DNA from: Bubalus kerabau
Taxonomy: Eukaryota; Chordata; Mammalia; Artiodactyla; Bovidae
Reading direction: 5' to 3'
DNA: 64,000 nt
Assembly (NCBI RefSeq): GCF_029407905.1
Contig: NC_073629.1
Location: 56,736,801-56,800,800, forward strand
Part shown: piece after piece, positions 48,269 to 59,349 of the stretch
How positions within the stretch are numbered: the first letter of the stretch is position 1
How the letters are laid out: every line of letters starts with the position of its first letter
Position numbers and translations under genes: made by a program
Notes under the pieces: generated by a model
The model's database searches: none
The model's input: only the letters and a program-made list of their open reading frames with translations
Told to the model about the DNA's origin: nothing

Positions 48269-49590
48269 CAGTTCGGTTCAGTCGCTCAGTCGTGTCTGAC
48301 TCTTTGTGACACCATGAACGACAGCACGCCAGGCCTCCCTGTCCATCACCACCTCCCGCAGTCTACCCAAACTCGTCCATCAAGTCGGTGGTGCCATCCA
48401 GCCATCTCATTCTCTGCCGTCCCCTTCTCCTCCTGCCTTCAATCTTTCCCAGCATCAGGGACTTTTCCAATGAGTCAGCTCTTCACATCAGGTGGCAAAA
48501 GTATTGGAGTTTCAGCCTCAACATCAGTCCTTCCAATGAACACCCAGGACTGATCTTCTTTAGGATGGACTGGCTGGATCTTCTTGCAGTCCAAGGGACT
48601 CTCAAGAGTCTTCTCCAACACCACAGTTCAAAGGCATCAATTCTTTGGCACTCAGCTTTCTTTATAGTCCAACTCTCACATTCATACATGACCACTGGAA
48701 AAACCATTGCCTTGACTAGATGGACCTTTCTTGGCAAAGTAATGTCTCTGCTTTTGAATATGCTATCTAGGTTGGTCATAACTTTCCTTCCAAGGAGTAA
48801 CTGTCTTTTAATTTCATGGCTGCAATCACTATCTGCAGTGATTTTGGAGCCCCCAAAAAAAAGAGTCTGTCACTGTTTTCCCATCTATTTCCCATTAAGT
48901 GATGGGACCGGATGCCATGATCTTAGTTTTCTGAATGTTGAGCTTCAAGCCAGCCTTTTCACTCTCCTCTTTCACTTTCAGCAAAAGACTCTTTAGTTCT
49001 TCTTCACTTTCTGCCATAAGGGTGGTGTCATCTGCATATCTGAGGTTATTGATATTTCTTCCAACAATCTTGATTCCAGCTTGTGCTTCATCCAGTCCAG
49101 CATTTCTCATGATGTACTCTGTATATAAGTTAAATAAGTAGGGTGACAAATACAGCCTTGACGTACTCCTTTTTCCTATTTGGAACCAGTCTGTTGTTCC
49201 ATGTCTAGTTCTAACTGTTGCTTCCTGATCCTCATACAGGTTTCTCAAGAGGCAGGTCAGGTGGTCTGGTATTCCCATCTCTTTCAGAATTTTCCACAGT
49301 TTATTGTGATCCATACAGTCAAAGGCTTTGGCATAGTCAATAAAGCAGAAATAGATGTTTTTCTGGAACTCTCTTGCTTTTTCAATGATCCAGCGGATGT
49401 TGGCAATTTGAGCTCTGGTTCCTCTGCCTTTTCTAAAACCAGCTTGAACATCTGGAAGTTCACAGTTCACATATTGCTGAAGCCTGGCTTGGAGAATGTT
49501 GAGCATTACTTTGCTGGCATGTGAGATGAGTGCAATTGTGCAATAGTTTGAGCATTCTTTGGCATTGCCTTTCTTTGGGATTGGGATTGG
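48269..49590 (-). mobile_element. BovB LINE copy J, 5'-truncated
   Basis: Minus-strand BovB, about 1.3 kb, from the TTCAG-type tail to the cctttctttgggatt box of the RT. TSD of up to 12 bp (atatatataatt) at 48257-48268 and 49595-49606, the left copy merging into an (AT)n array. Confidence 0.93.
48895..49506 (-). pseudogene. BovB RT frame, 203 codons (copy J)
   Basis: Carries FIDYAKAFD with the first catalytic Asp (residues 55-63) and YADD (157-160), so both catalytic motifs are visible. Residues 113-119 read RSTSRLY instead of the GVRQGCI-type box, because a one-base insertion near 49172 and a one-base loss near 49150 cancel each other. C-terminal region continues in another frame (48483-48779). 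Inactive fragment without EN. Confidence 0.85.
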
Positions 49591-50074
49591 ATTAATATAT
49601 ATAATTAATCCAGTTAAAACCTTTCAGTGTCTCTTCACTGCCTTCAAGACAAGTCCACTTTAACATGGATAGAAATTCATTCTACTTTCATTCCCCTTAC
49701 TTCTTCAACATCATTTTCTGCCATTCCTCATCTCATGTCACCGTCCAGGCTGTCATGTCTTGCTTCCACACATTTGCTATCCCCTAGATTTGAAAGCTCT
49801 TCCCTCAGCCCAATCTCCTCCCACTGTCAACTGGTGAACAATTCATTCTTCACAACTCAGCTCCAGTGTCACCCAATTGAGGTCTACATTCAATCTCTAC
49901 AGCCGTGGCCAGACATACCCAAACAGTACTCCCATGGAAGGAAAAGGGCCAAGACTGTCGGGTGCTTACAAGTAGATACATACCATACAATGGGAACAGT
50001 CTGGGCCATACCCCAATGAAGACACTGGGAGGAGGTCTAGCCCAGTATATTCAGCATGGAATCTTTGGAACAAA

Positions 50075-50221
50075 AGGCAAACTGGTACAAAAACACAGCT
50101 CCTCATCCTCCCTGGTGGCTCAGATGGTAAGGAATCCGCCTGCACTGTAGGAGACCTGGGTTCAATCCCTGGGTCGGGAAGATCCCCTGAAGAAGGAAAT
50201 GGCAACACACTCCAACTCCAG
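50075..50221 (+). repeat. 147-bp direct duplication, copy 1 (with partial Bov-tA)
   Basis: Starts aggcaaactggtac, includes about 30 bp of non-repeat sequence and then the head and first part of a Bov-tA, stopping at ctccaactccag where unrelated sequence follows. Identical to 51107-51252 except one G missing in copy 2. Confidence 0.97.
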
Positions 50222-51106
50222 ATGAAAACTCAAATCTGGAGAAAGTCAGATGAAATCCATGGGTTTCCTAACAGGGAGATAAAGCTTGAAAAGGGAATCC
50301 AATAGCAATCAGTTAACTTGAGTAGGCAGATGGTTACTAGACACACGAGTGTTTTGTTAGAAAGAGCAGAACTGCAGGCTCTATGCTTAGGGATAGCTGG
50401 ATGGCTTAATAAACTAGAGTTTCAGGCACAGAAATAACACAGATAGCTAGTAACCAGGACAAGGCTAAAAAGAAGAAACTTAGAAAAAAAATCAGTTGTG
50501 AGAAATGAAGGCATGCATTAAAAGAGTCTATGCAGCAGAAGGTGATTTGATGTGATATGGAAGCACCTCTGCTCTGGACCTGGGCCTCAGCCCTCAGCTC
50601 TCAGCTTAAAAAGTGAGTGGAGCTGGATCCTAATAAGAAAGTGTGGCCACAGCCTTGCTATGAAGGGACTGTGCAGCAGAGCCAGGTAGGGCCTAACACC
50701 CTCCACATGCTGGCTGATATCAATTCTGTCAGGGGGACAACTTTTCTTGACATTTGGCCTTATTTTTTCCCTTAATTTAATTCAATGAAATTTGAAGAGC
50801 AATTAATTATTAAACCATTATGCCTTACTCTTGTTACACTTTCTCATATTCTTCTTCAGAAAAATCTCTCTCTGATATTTGCAGATTGCCAGTGTTTATA
50901 CACTGTCAACACATCTCTGTTAATAGTTGTTTAGAAAGCCCTCTTTCTAGTTTACATCCTTAACCTTCCTTTATATTCCAGGTCTTTTGTTACATAAGCA
51001 TTTCCCTAGCTCAGGTTTGCCTTCCTCTTTCTAACATGGAAATATCCCTTTCAAATGGGGAATCCAGGAGGCAACCCTCTCAGTGCTGTATACACCACTG
51101 TTGACC
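50222..51106. other. unique non-coding DNA between the duplicated copies
   Basis: No repeat family or gene recognised. Confidence 0.55.
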
Positions 51107-51252
51107 AGGCAAACTGGTACAAAAACACAGCTCCTCATCCTCCCTGGTGGCTCAGATGGTAAGGAATCCGCCTGCACTTAGGAGACCTGGGTTCAATCCC
51201 TGGGTCGGGAAGATCCCCTGAAGAAGGAAATGGCAACACACTCCAACTCCAG
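51107..51252 (+). repeat. 147-bp direct duplication, copy 2
   Basis: As copy 1 but with one base fewer (cacttagg against cactgtagg). Here the Bov-tA continues past ctccaactccag into its normal body, so this is probably the source copy. Confidence 0.97.
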
Positions 51253-51340
51253 TCTTCTTACCTGGAGAATTCCATGGACAGACGAGCCTGGCAGGCTACA
51301 GTCCATGGAGTCACAAAGAGTCGGACACGACTGAGTATAG
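51134..51340 (+). mobile_element. Bov-tA SINE
   Basis: Head tccctggtggctcagatgg and B-box gggttcaatccc, BovA body to gtcggacacgactgagta. Complete apart from a small actcca duplication near 51241-51250. Confidence 0.92.
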
Positions 51341-51514
51341 CACACCTTCCCTGAAGGAGGCCCAGATTTGCCTGCTCCTCTGGGAAAAACTTCAGTTTCC
51401 TTTCTCAAATTATAATGATATCCTTGTCTGAGCTCGTAGTAAGCAATCAAATCACATCCATATACCTGAAGGGTTTAGTTTGATTTTTTCGTTTAGTAGT
51501 TACCTTCAGCAGCG

Positions 51515-51700
51515 TTAAAGACAGTCCAGCTTTGTGATCTGGTGTTTGCTGTACAAACCTGGGCATGTTCCTTAACTTCTATGGGCCTCAGTTTCCCTGT
51601 CTGTAAAATGCATGTGATCTATAGTTCAAAAAGCTGCTGTAAGGAGAAAATATATGTCATCACTTCATACAGTGTCATCTAGTAACTGCTCAACAAACAG
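51515..51700 (+). mobile_element. MIR SINE (plus strand)
   Basis: gggcatgttccttaacttctatgggcctcagtttccctgtctgtaaaatg is a clear MIR core; ends at the BovB copy K target. Confidence 0.8.
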
Positions 51701-51703
51701 GTT

Positions 51704-52404
51704 CAGTTCAGTTCAGTCGCTCAGTCGTGTCCGACTCTTTGCGACCCCATGAATTGCAGCACGCCAGGCTTCCCTGTCCATCACCAAATTCCTGGACTTC
51801 ACTCAAACTCACGTCCATCGAGTCAGTGATGCCATCCAGCCATCTCATCCTCTGTCATCCTCTTCTCCTCCTGCCCCCAACCCCCACCAGCATCAGAGTC
51901 TTTTCCAATGAGTCAACTCTTCGCATGAGGTGGCCAAAGTGCTAGAGTTTCAGCTTTAGCATCATTCCTTCCAAAGAAATCCCAGGGCTGATCTCCTTCA
52001 GAGTGGACTGGTTGGATCTCCTTGCAGTCCAAGGGACTCTCAAGAGTCTTCTCCAACACCACAGTTCAAAAGCATCAATCCTTCAGTGCTCAGCCTTCTT
52101 CACAGTCCAACTCTCACATCCATACATGACCACTGGAAAAACCATAGCCTTGACTAGACGGACCTTTGTTGGCAAAGTAGTGTCTCTGCTTTTGAATATG
52201 CTATCTAGGTTGTTCATAACTTTCCTTCCAAGGAGTAAGCGTCTTTTAATTTCATGGCTGCAGTCACCATCTGCAGTGATTTTGGAGCCCAGAAAAATAA
52301 AGTCTGACACTGTTTCCACTGTTTCCCCCTCTATTTCCCATGAAGTGATGGGACCAGATGCCATGATCTTCGTTTTCTGAATGTTGAGCCTTAAGCCAAC
52401 TTTT
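51704..52404 (-). mobile_element. BovB LINE copy K, 5'-truncated, 12-bp TSD
   Basis: Minus-strand BovB 3' 700 bp from the (CTGAA)-type tail to the ttaagccaacttt box. Exact TSD aacaaacaggtt at 51692-51703 and 52405-52416. The RT tail is readable at 52083-52409 (minus), without the catalytic box. Confidence 0.97.
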
Positions 52405-52416
52405 AACAAACAGGTT

Positions 52417-52859
52417 AATCATTGTTATATATGTGGAACATTCTGGGATCCAGATTCTTCATCAGGGCATTTTTTTCCAGTTATAAAAGCTGACATTCTC
52501 TGAGACTGTAGGAATTGACAGAATATGTTTTCCAGGCTTTGGGGGTTTTTTCCACTCCTATGGGGGGAATTGTGTTCTCCTCTCTCCATACCAACAAGGG
52601 TAGATGTCTCTACCATTTCACTCACTCTTTATAAAATTGCCTGATGGGAAATTCTAGGACATTCCTGTCACCTAGAAATTAATTTGTGTTAATTTATATC
52701 CTCTCTGGCTGGAGATTCATGATTAAATACACTTAATAAGTACTACCCTGTCTCCTTCCCAATGCATATCAAAAAAATGCTGAGAGCATGTTACAGATAA
52801 AACTTAGAGGAGAATTCTGATTGCCCAGAAGTGCTTTGATTATTGACAGCCTGCATGGT
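52417..52859. other. unique non-coding DNA
   Basis: Nothing recognised. Confidence 0.55.
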
Positions 52860-52957
52860 TCATATACATCCATCATCTTCTTCCTTTTCATCTTCACACC
52901 AAATCTATAAGGTAGTTATTACTATCCCCATATTACATAAGAGGGAACTGAGGTTCA
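52860..52957 (-). mobile_element. MIR SINE fragment (minus strand)
   Basis: tcatcttcacaccaaatctataaggtagttattactatccccatattaca...gggaactgaggttc matches MIR in reverse. Confidence 0.75.
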
Positions 52958-52983
52958 TTGTTTTTAAGTACATTGTTTTTAAG

Positions 52984-53193
52984 ATTTCCCTGGTGGCTCG
53001 GACGGTAAAGCGTCCGTCTACAATGCAGGAGACCTGGGTTCAATCCCTGGGTTGGGAAGATCCCCTGGAGAAGGAAATGGCAATCCACTCTAGTACTATT
53101 GCCTGGAAAATCCCATGGACAGAGGAGCCTGGTAGGCTACAGTCCATGGGGTTGCAAAGAGTCAGACACGACTGAGCAACTTCACTAATACAC
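52984..53193 (+). mobile_element. Bov-tA SINE
   Basis: Head atttccctggtggctcgg, B-box gggttcaatccc, BovA body to gtcagacacgactgagcaact. Preceded by a tandem doublet of cattgtttttaag (52956-52968, 52971-52983). Confidence 0.93.
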
Positions 53194-53311
53194 TACAACC
53201 AATTACCTGAAAAATCTAGATCTCTTCATCCCATCTCTCAAACTTACTGCACTCTCCCAGGTCATTGGCTCTAAAGGAAGTGGATTTTCAGGACCTCCTC
53301 GGCCACCATAC

Positions 53312-53470
53312 GGCACTCAGCAGCTTTAAATTTGAAGCCAACATTTCTGGATTTGAATCCTGTTTTTATCTTTTGTGAAATGTGCAATCCTGAGCAAGAT
53401 TTTGCTTACTAGAAGCCTGATTTCCACCTGTAAAATGGGTAGTATAATCTTTTCATGGGCTAGATGAGCA
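53312..53470 (+). mobile_element. MIR SINE (plus strand)
   Basis: tctggatttgaatcctg, ctgatttccacctgtaaaatgggtagtataat follow the MIR order. Confidence 0.7.
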
Positions 53471-54164
53471 AACTTCCTACTACATAACATGAATGGTAGC
53501 TCTTTTCTTTTCTTCCCATTTTTTTCCTTCTCTTTCAATTCCTTGGCAAACATCCCCGGCTCTCTTTTTTTTCTTCCTGAACAAAGCTCCTTTGTCCAGG
53601 TAATCATTAATAATTTTCAGGCATATTCAAAGTCAAGGCCAAAACTTTGGCTTTTATGTTAAGGATCCACAATCTTGAGATATACCTCACTAATTTCCAC
53701 CTGAAACTCTTTATGATTGAAATAAGCATAGTTCAGCCACCACCTGTTGTATAGGAAGAAGTGAAAGTAATATGGTGTTAGTTGGAATGAGAAGTAGGGA
53801 ATTAATGTTTTTATTTTAAATATCGCAGAAAGGAGTCCCTGCCCCTGCCCCTGCCCCCAGCAGAAAATGTCACAGCAATTGAAATTTGTATTGTGACATC
53901 ACACCAGTCATTAAATTATTTCTGAAACCTCAGAACAGTTTGTCTGAAGTTTTTTGGGAAATAACCAAATGCTTTAATTTTCTAGCCAACCTTGATGACT
54001 TTTTCAATCTAGAACATTCAAACCAATTTCTGGAAACCAGTAAATATCACCAAGTTTCTCTTTCCTAATTTTGACCTGCCCTCAAATTAATAAGCTGATC
54101 CTTGTCAGTTCTTGGATACACAGAAAACATCTGTTTTGAAGGCAGTGTATCTCAATGCAAAGAG
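53471..54164. other. unique non-coding DNA
   Basis: Short (CCCTG)n-like stretch at about 53837-53860. No gene recognised. Confidence 0.5.
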
Positions 54165-54280
54165 GACTGGGCCACCCTCAGACTTGGGTTCAAAGGGCAG
54201 TTCCTCCACTTAATGTCCTGTGTGACTTTGGGCAAGATTCTCTGAGTCTTCATCACCTCACCTCTAAAAGCAGAGTGTTC
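54165..54280 (+). mobile_element. MIR SINE fragment (plus strand)
   Basis: ctcagacttgggttcaaaggg, gtgtgactttgggcaagattctctgagtcttc is the MIR core. Confidence 0.75.
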
Positions 54281-54289
54281 ATTCTTCCT

Positions 54290-54490
54290 TCCATGAACAA
54301 CCATGACACAGGAGCACTTTTCTAAACTCTAAGGTTACATCCAACACGAAACCTCCTGCTTTCACGAACTTGTGTTCTAGCTGAGGAGGTAGATACTAAC
54401 AAGTAAACACATAAATAATACCTAATCTGTAACATGTCATATGGTGAAAAATAATCCAGAAAAAAATAAAGCAGGCTCAGGACAGATCAA
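54290..54490 (-). mobile_element. L2 LINE 3' fragment (minus strand)
   Basis: cttgtgttctagctgaggagg...aacaagtaaacacataaataata...ataaagcaggctcagg matches the L2 end in reverse. Confidence 0.55.
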
Positions 54491-54764
54491 AGTGCCAACG
54501 AGAATGGGGAAGGACTGCTGTTGACCCCAAAACACCAGAGAATCCGCATTGCCTGCCTGCTATGAGGGGTTTGAAAATAGATTGCGTAAAAGAGTGTGGA
54601 CAAGAGTTCTTGTGAACTTTTGGTTGAATATGACGGGTGGAAGCAAAAATGGCAAATCTAAACACAACAGACAATGAAACAAATATTTAAAGTATATTAA
54701 TTCACATCCTGGGAGACATACAATGTCAGGTTTTCTTGTGTGATAAGTGTATTGGAATTCTGTT

Positions 54765-54870
54765 TCTGATATGTAGCATGGGAAAATTGGCCACTTTATC
54801 CCTCTGCACCTCAACTATCTTCTCTGTCAAATGGACTGAATACAATATCTCCCCCAAGGAATGGTCCCTA
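54765..54870 (+). mobile_element. MIR SINE fragment (plus strand)
   Basis: gcacctcaactatcttctctgtcaaatggac with MIR-like surroundings. Diverged. Confidence 0.5.
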
Positions 54871-55479
54871 AGGATTGTCATATAGTAACTTTATGAAATG
54901 GCTATTACTTGGGGAAATAGCCCACATTTTGGAACCATGTGATAAAAGTCAATCTAATCAAGCACAGGGTTCTGCCCCAACCCTAAGTATCAAAAGTAGT
55001 ATTCATTGTTCCAATTCTGATAATCAAATTTCTTCAGTAAATGTTAAAAACAGTGGGCCTCTTCACCAGTCTGTCGTGACTATTTTAAACTCGAGTGAAT
55101 GCAAATGTTTTTAGTGGGATGTCAATTGTGTCAGTGAATGAAACTGAAGTCACTCCAGCAAATGATACAAACAGATTGTTGTAGCCTGGATGAGTGTCAA
55201 TAAGCCAAACAGAGGAAGAGCATACAAAATCCCTAGATATGTCCTTCCTTTTGTGACCCAGTCTCCCTGACTGTTGTCGTGGGCAATATTCAGCTGGCAG
55301 GTGCTGTCACCTGCTGTTTATGATTACCCCTTGGAGAGCTCTTAGAAGAATATTGTCATTCTGAGATTCCATACTCACCTCTTGTCTGATTTCAGCTCCA
55401 CTTGAAACTGAACGGAATCCCATTAATTATCACTTCAGGTAGTAAGTCAGTTTCTCATATGTGAAAAGAATGCGGCAAC
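54871..55479. other. unique non-coding DNA
   Basis: Nothing recognised. The 79-codon frame 54875-55114 has no domain. Confidence 0.5.
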
Positions 55480-55910
55480 TCAAGTCCTTCTTTTTGTTTG
55501 GGATCGCCAGAGGGTTATTACAGATGGTATTGAACTCATAAGAATAATTTTAGCATTACCACAGCAACAAAGCATTTTGTAAATGTATAACCTTGTTTTT
55601 CTTAAAAAGCCCTGAATAACTGGGAAGTCATATTGCTGGCTTAAGTGTGATAGCTCTTCTCTCTCTCTACCCCCTCCAACTTTAAAAGCATGCTTTCAGT
55701 CCCCTGCTTTAAAGTCAAGGCAATGTGCTGATTGACTGTGCCGACATAATTGTGTTAATGACAAGACACGACGGCTACATTGTTAGATGGGTCGCTTATC
55801 ATCACTATTTATTTAGTTCGCTCTGCCAAGTCTGAATTATACTTTTATACATTGTGGTTAGAGTCAGTCATTTAAAGTGCTTCACTGTTGAAACAACATT
55901 TTTTTACAAG
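55480..55910. promoter_or_regulatory. candidate conserved non-coding element
   Basis: Repeat-free. Contains tgattgactg (PBX-like), ataattgtgttaatgac (homeodomain-like), cttatcat (GATA complement) and several CpG kept in AT-rich surroundings (near 55741, 55770, 55792, 55820). Function is inference. Confidence 0.3.
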
Positions 55911-56433
55911 TCTTTTAGCTGTAGTTCAACAGAAAAAAAAAAAGTCCTCTACAGCATCATTAAACAGGGTTCAAAGTAAGTCCTTGCTGAAAGATGTGAA
56001 GTTTGAGCTCTTAGGAAATGAAATCTTTGATCTCCAAAATGATTAGTGAAAACATTTTTGTCCACAGGCCCATTTTTATCTCATGGTAAAGAAAATAATA
56101 CAATTTAATCTACATAATACTTCTCATTCTGGGCCTCCAGTCAGCCTCTGGCCCCAGTGTCTACAAGTTCTCCCTGATCTTTGCTGGAGGAAGAAACCGG
56201 AGACAGGCCTATCTTTCAAGGCATCAGCTCTCTTTGGCTGAATGGAGAAGTACCTCACTTACATGGTGCCACCACATAACAAGGCTGTGACATTCCCAGG
56301 GCTTTATTTTTTCAGGTGAAAGCTGATTTAAAAATTAATATAAAAATGAATAACCTTGAGTCATTAGAGCTGTTGAAGCAATGGGTCTTCCACAAACCAT
56401 CCTGTGACCATAAGACGTTCAGTCTTAGGGATA
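55911..56433. other. unique non-coding DNA
   Basis: Short A-run at about 55932-55943; otherwise featureless. Confidence 0.5.
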
Positions 56434-56650
56434 AGTGAAAGTGAAAGCATTAGTTGCTCAGTCTGCTCCGACTCCTTGCAACCCTACGGACTGTAACCCG
56501 CCAGGCTCCTCTGTCCATAGAAATCTCCAGGCAAGATACTGGAGTGGGCTGCCATTCCCTTCTCCAGGGGATCATCCCAACTCAGAGATTGAACCCAGGT
56601 CTCCCACATTGCCGGCAGATTCCTTACCACCTGAGCCACCTGAGAAACGA
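56434..56650 (-). mobile_element. Bov-tA SINE
   Basis: gtgaaagtgaaagcattagttgctcag tail, BovA body, head ending at cacctgagccacctgag. B-box complement ttgaacccagg present. Confidence 0.92.
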
Positions 56651-56819
56651 GAATAAACGCTAGTATACTTAGCACATGGGCTGAAGAACTCCAGATGGCT
56701 TGCCAGAAAAGGATATAAAAGAGGAGTGGTTAAACCAAATGCTCAGATGGTCCTTCAAACTCATAGATCTGACTTCCATTCCAGTCTCATCTTTAATTTT
56801 GCTTTAGATGTATTTTAAT

Positions 56820-56935
56820 GCAGTATTTATTTACCAGGTACCAGACCCTACTCTAGTCTCTGAGCTATACTCATAAACAAAACCAAGCGCCCATCCTCAT
56901 GCAGCTTCCATTCTACAGGAGAGACACCAGAACAA
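56820..56935 (-). mobile_element. L2 LINE fragment (minus strand)
   Basis: tatttaccaggtaccagaccctactctag...cccatcctcatgcagcttccattctacaggagagac matches L2 in reverse. Confidence 0.6.
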
Positions 56936-57797
56936 TTTTGTACATGAATGTTAAACACTTGAACTAGAATTTCTCTAGAATATATACAAGGATGTGGTTG
57001 TTGGGCAAATGATATACTTATCTTTAGCTTTATTGATATTACCAAACTGGTTTCCAACATGATTGTGTCAATTTATATGTATGAGAGCTCACCTTCATCT
57101 CAACAACATTTGATAGTTCATGCTTTCAGATTTTGCAAATCTGATGGATAATAAATTTTATGCCATTATAAATTAAACTTGTTTTACATGACTGTTAAGG
57201 AGGTTAGCATGTTTGTTGTTCAATCACTCAGCTTGTTGTTGGGTGTTAGCCACTCTGTTTCTTTTGCCTGTCTGTGTCGCCTGCTCGGTTATTTTTGCCA
57301 CTTGCTCATTTTTAAATGAGGATGCTTGTCTTTTCCTCATTGATTTGTTGGGAGTTTTCATATGTTCAGATAATAATGCTTATTGGTTTATTAACTGCAA
57401 ATAATTTCACCCAGCTCGCACTTTTTATTCTCTTTATAGTATCATTTTCAGGACAGACATTTCTAGCACTAACAAATTTTTCCACTTTTTTCTTATGGTT
57501 TTGTTATTGAATTGACTTGTTTGTCTTTTGTATCATAAAGATATTTTCTAATTTCTTCTGAATTTTTTAAGTTTTGCTTTCATCTTTAGGTCATTAATTC
57601 ACCAGGAATGAATTTGTGTGTTTTGTATGAGGCAGGAGTTCAGTTTTTCTCATATGGTTAACAAGTATTAACATGACAGATCATGGATTTGTAGTGCCAC
57701 CTGAGTCACACATTATATTTTTGTATTTCCATGGATCTCTTCTGGACAACTGGTCCAATTGCTTCTATTCTACTACTCTAACATGTCTACTGTGTCT

Positions 57798-57925
57798 GCA
57801 AGATCACTCACTCAGTCATGTCCAACTCTTCGAGACCATGTGGACTGTAGCCTTCCAGGTTCCTCTCCCCATGGATTCTTCAAACAAGAATACTGGAGCA
57901 GATTGCCATTATCCACTCCAGGGAA
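57798..57925 (-). mobile_element. BovA monomer inside L1
   Basis: cactcactcagtcatgtccaactctt...aagaatactggagcagattgccat. A 7-bp tgtgtct occurs at 57791-57797 and 57926-57932. Confidence 0.8.
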
Positions 57926-58009
57926 TGTGTCTACTACTGACCCAGTATTACACTGTCTTAATTCCTATAAGTACAGTTATAATGATAATGTTCCTTGTAT
58001 ATAATATGA

Positions 58010-58214
58010 TGTGTATGCTCAGTTGTGTCCAACCCTTTTGTGACCTCATGGACTGTAGCCAGGCAGGCTCCTCTGTCCATGGGATTTTCCAGGCAAGAAT
58101 ATTGGACTGGGTCGCCATTTCCTTTTCCAGGCGATCTTTCTGACCCAGGGATCAAACCTGCATTTCCTTCATCTCAGGCTGATTCTTTACCACTGAGCCA
58201 CCTGGGAAGCCCTC
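58010..58214 (-). mobile_element. Bov-tA SINE inside L1
   Basis: Reverse Bov-tA ending at the head gagccacctgggaagccc. TSD tatataatatga (57998-58009) against tatatagtatga (58215-58226), one mismatch. Confidence 0.93.
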
Positions 58215-58344
58215 TATATAGTATGACCTGCCCCATCTTATTCTTATCCTTCTAAATCAATGTATTTCTTTGAATTTCTATATTATTTTTATAATAATTT
58301 GTCATATAAGATTTTAAGTTCTATTTACATTTGATTAGGCTTCA

Positions 58345-58377
58345 GACACGACTGAGCGACTGAACTGAACTGAACTG
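58345..58377 (+). mobile_element. 33-bp BovB 3' tail insertion (copy L)
   Basis: Only gacacgactgagcgactgaa plus two further CTGAA-type units remain. Flanks aggcttca (58337-58344) and agacttca (58378-58385) match at 7 of 8, so it looks like an independent, extremely 5'-truncated insertion into L1. Confidence 0.75.
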
Positions 58378-58410
58378 AGACTTCATAGATTAATTGGGAA
58401 AAAATTGTAT

Positions 58411-58450
58411 CATTATAATAATGTCTTTTTATGGACATTATAATAATGTC
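58411..58450. repeat. 25-bp-period tandem duplication
   Basis: cattataataatgtc at 58411-58425 and again at 58436-58450. Confidence 0.9.
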
Positions 58451-58903
58451 CATAAACATAGTCTCTCCATTTATTTACATCTCCTTGAAAGTTTAAATCT
58501 TTCTGTTTCAAACTTTACACTTCTCAAAATTTTTTTTGGAATCTCTTTCCTAAATATTTATCTGATTGTTTGCTAACTTACAGACATGTACTGCATTTTT
58601 TATATTGATCATTTAGTAAAAAATATGAAGATTTCTTTGAGATCTTAAAATTTATTAGTACATGATCTTTGTTTTCTTTTTAATAAGTTAATGATAAATT
58701 ATAAATTTTTATCTTTTTATTTTTATTTTTAAAAATTTCTTCATCTTATGTAATAGGTACAGAATCTCCAACACAAAAGTGAGTGCAAATCTATATTGTC
58801 TCCGAAATTTTTTAAATGTTTCACTATTAAGTATGATGTTGGCTACAGATTTAGTCATTGTTTTATTCATTTTAGAAGAATTTTCTCTTTACAGGTTGTT
58901 ATG

Positions 58904-59126
58904 GGGCTTCCCAGGTGGCGCTAGTGGTAAAGAACTCACCTACCAAAGCAGGAGATGTAACAAACACAGGTTTGATTCCTGGATCAAGAAGATCCCCTGG
59001 AGGAGGGCATGGCAATCCACTCAAGTATTCTTGCCTGGAAAATCCCATGGACAGAGGAGCCTGGCAGGCTACAGTTCATAGGGTCACAAAGAGCCGGACA
59101 CGACTGATGCGACTTCTCATGCATAG
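58904..59126 (+). mobile_element. Bov-tA SINE inside L1
   Basis: Head gggcttcccaggtggcgctagtgg, BovA body to gccggacacgactgatgcgact. Exact 11-bp TSD aggttgttatg at 58893-58903 and 59127-59137. Confidence 0.95.
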
Positions 59127-59349
59127 AGGTTGTTATGAGTTTTTATCACAAAGTATTAAGTTTCTTCAGTTTTTCCACATTTGGTAAGTGGTCTCATGCC
59201 ATTTTTTTCCTTTAATCTGTTAATGTAGTGAGTTTGTTTCCATAGATTTTAATATTAAGAAAAACTCACATTCCTCAAATGTATTTAATCTGGACATGAG
59301 GCGTTTATTTTAATACAGTAACATATTACTTGATATATTTTATTCATAA

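Larger units (their letters stand above)
47080..49880 (+). mobile_element. L2 LINE split by three later insertions
   Basis: L2-like segments in plus orientation: 47080-47160 (catgtcccagattgaagtcatcatc), about 47455-47511, 47951-48100 (tctacctttcaaaaaggtttctccagatcc; agtctcctacacatctccctg), 48213-48258 and 49607-49880 (ttaaaacctttcagtgtc; cagctccagtgtcaccc). BovB copy I, a BovA and BovB copy J separate the pieces. Confidence 0.65.
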
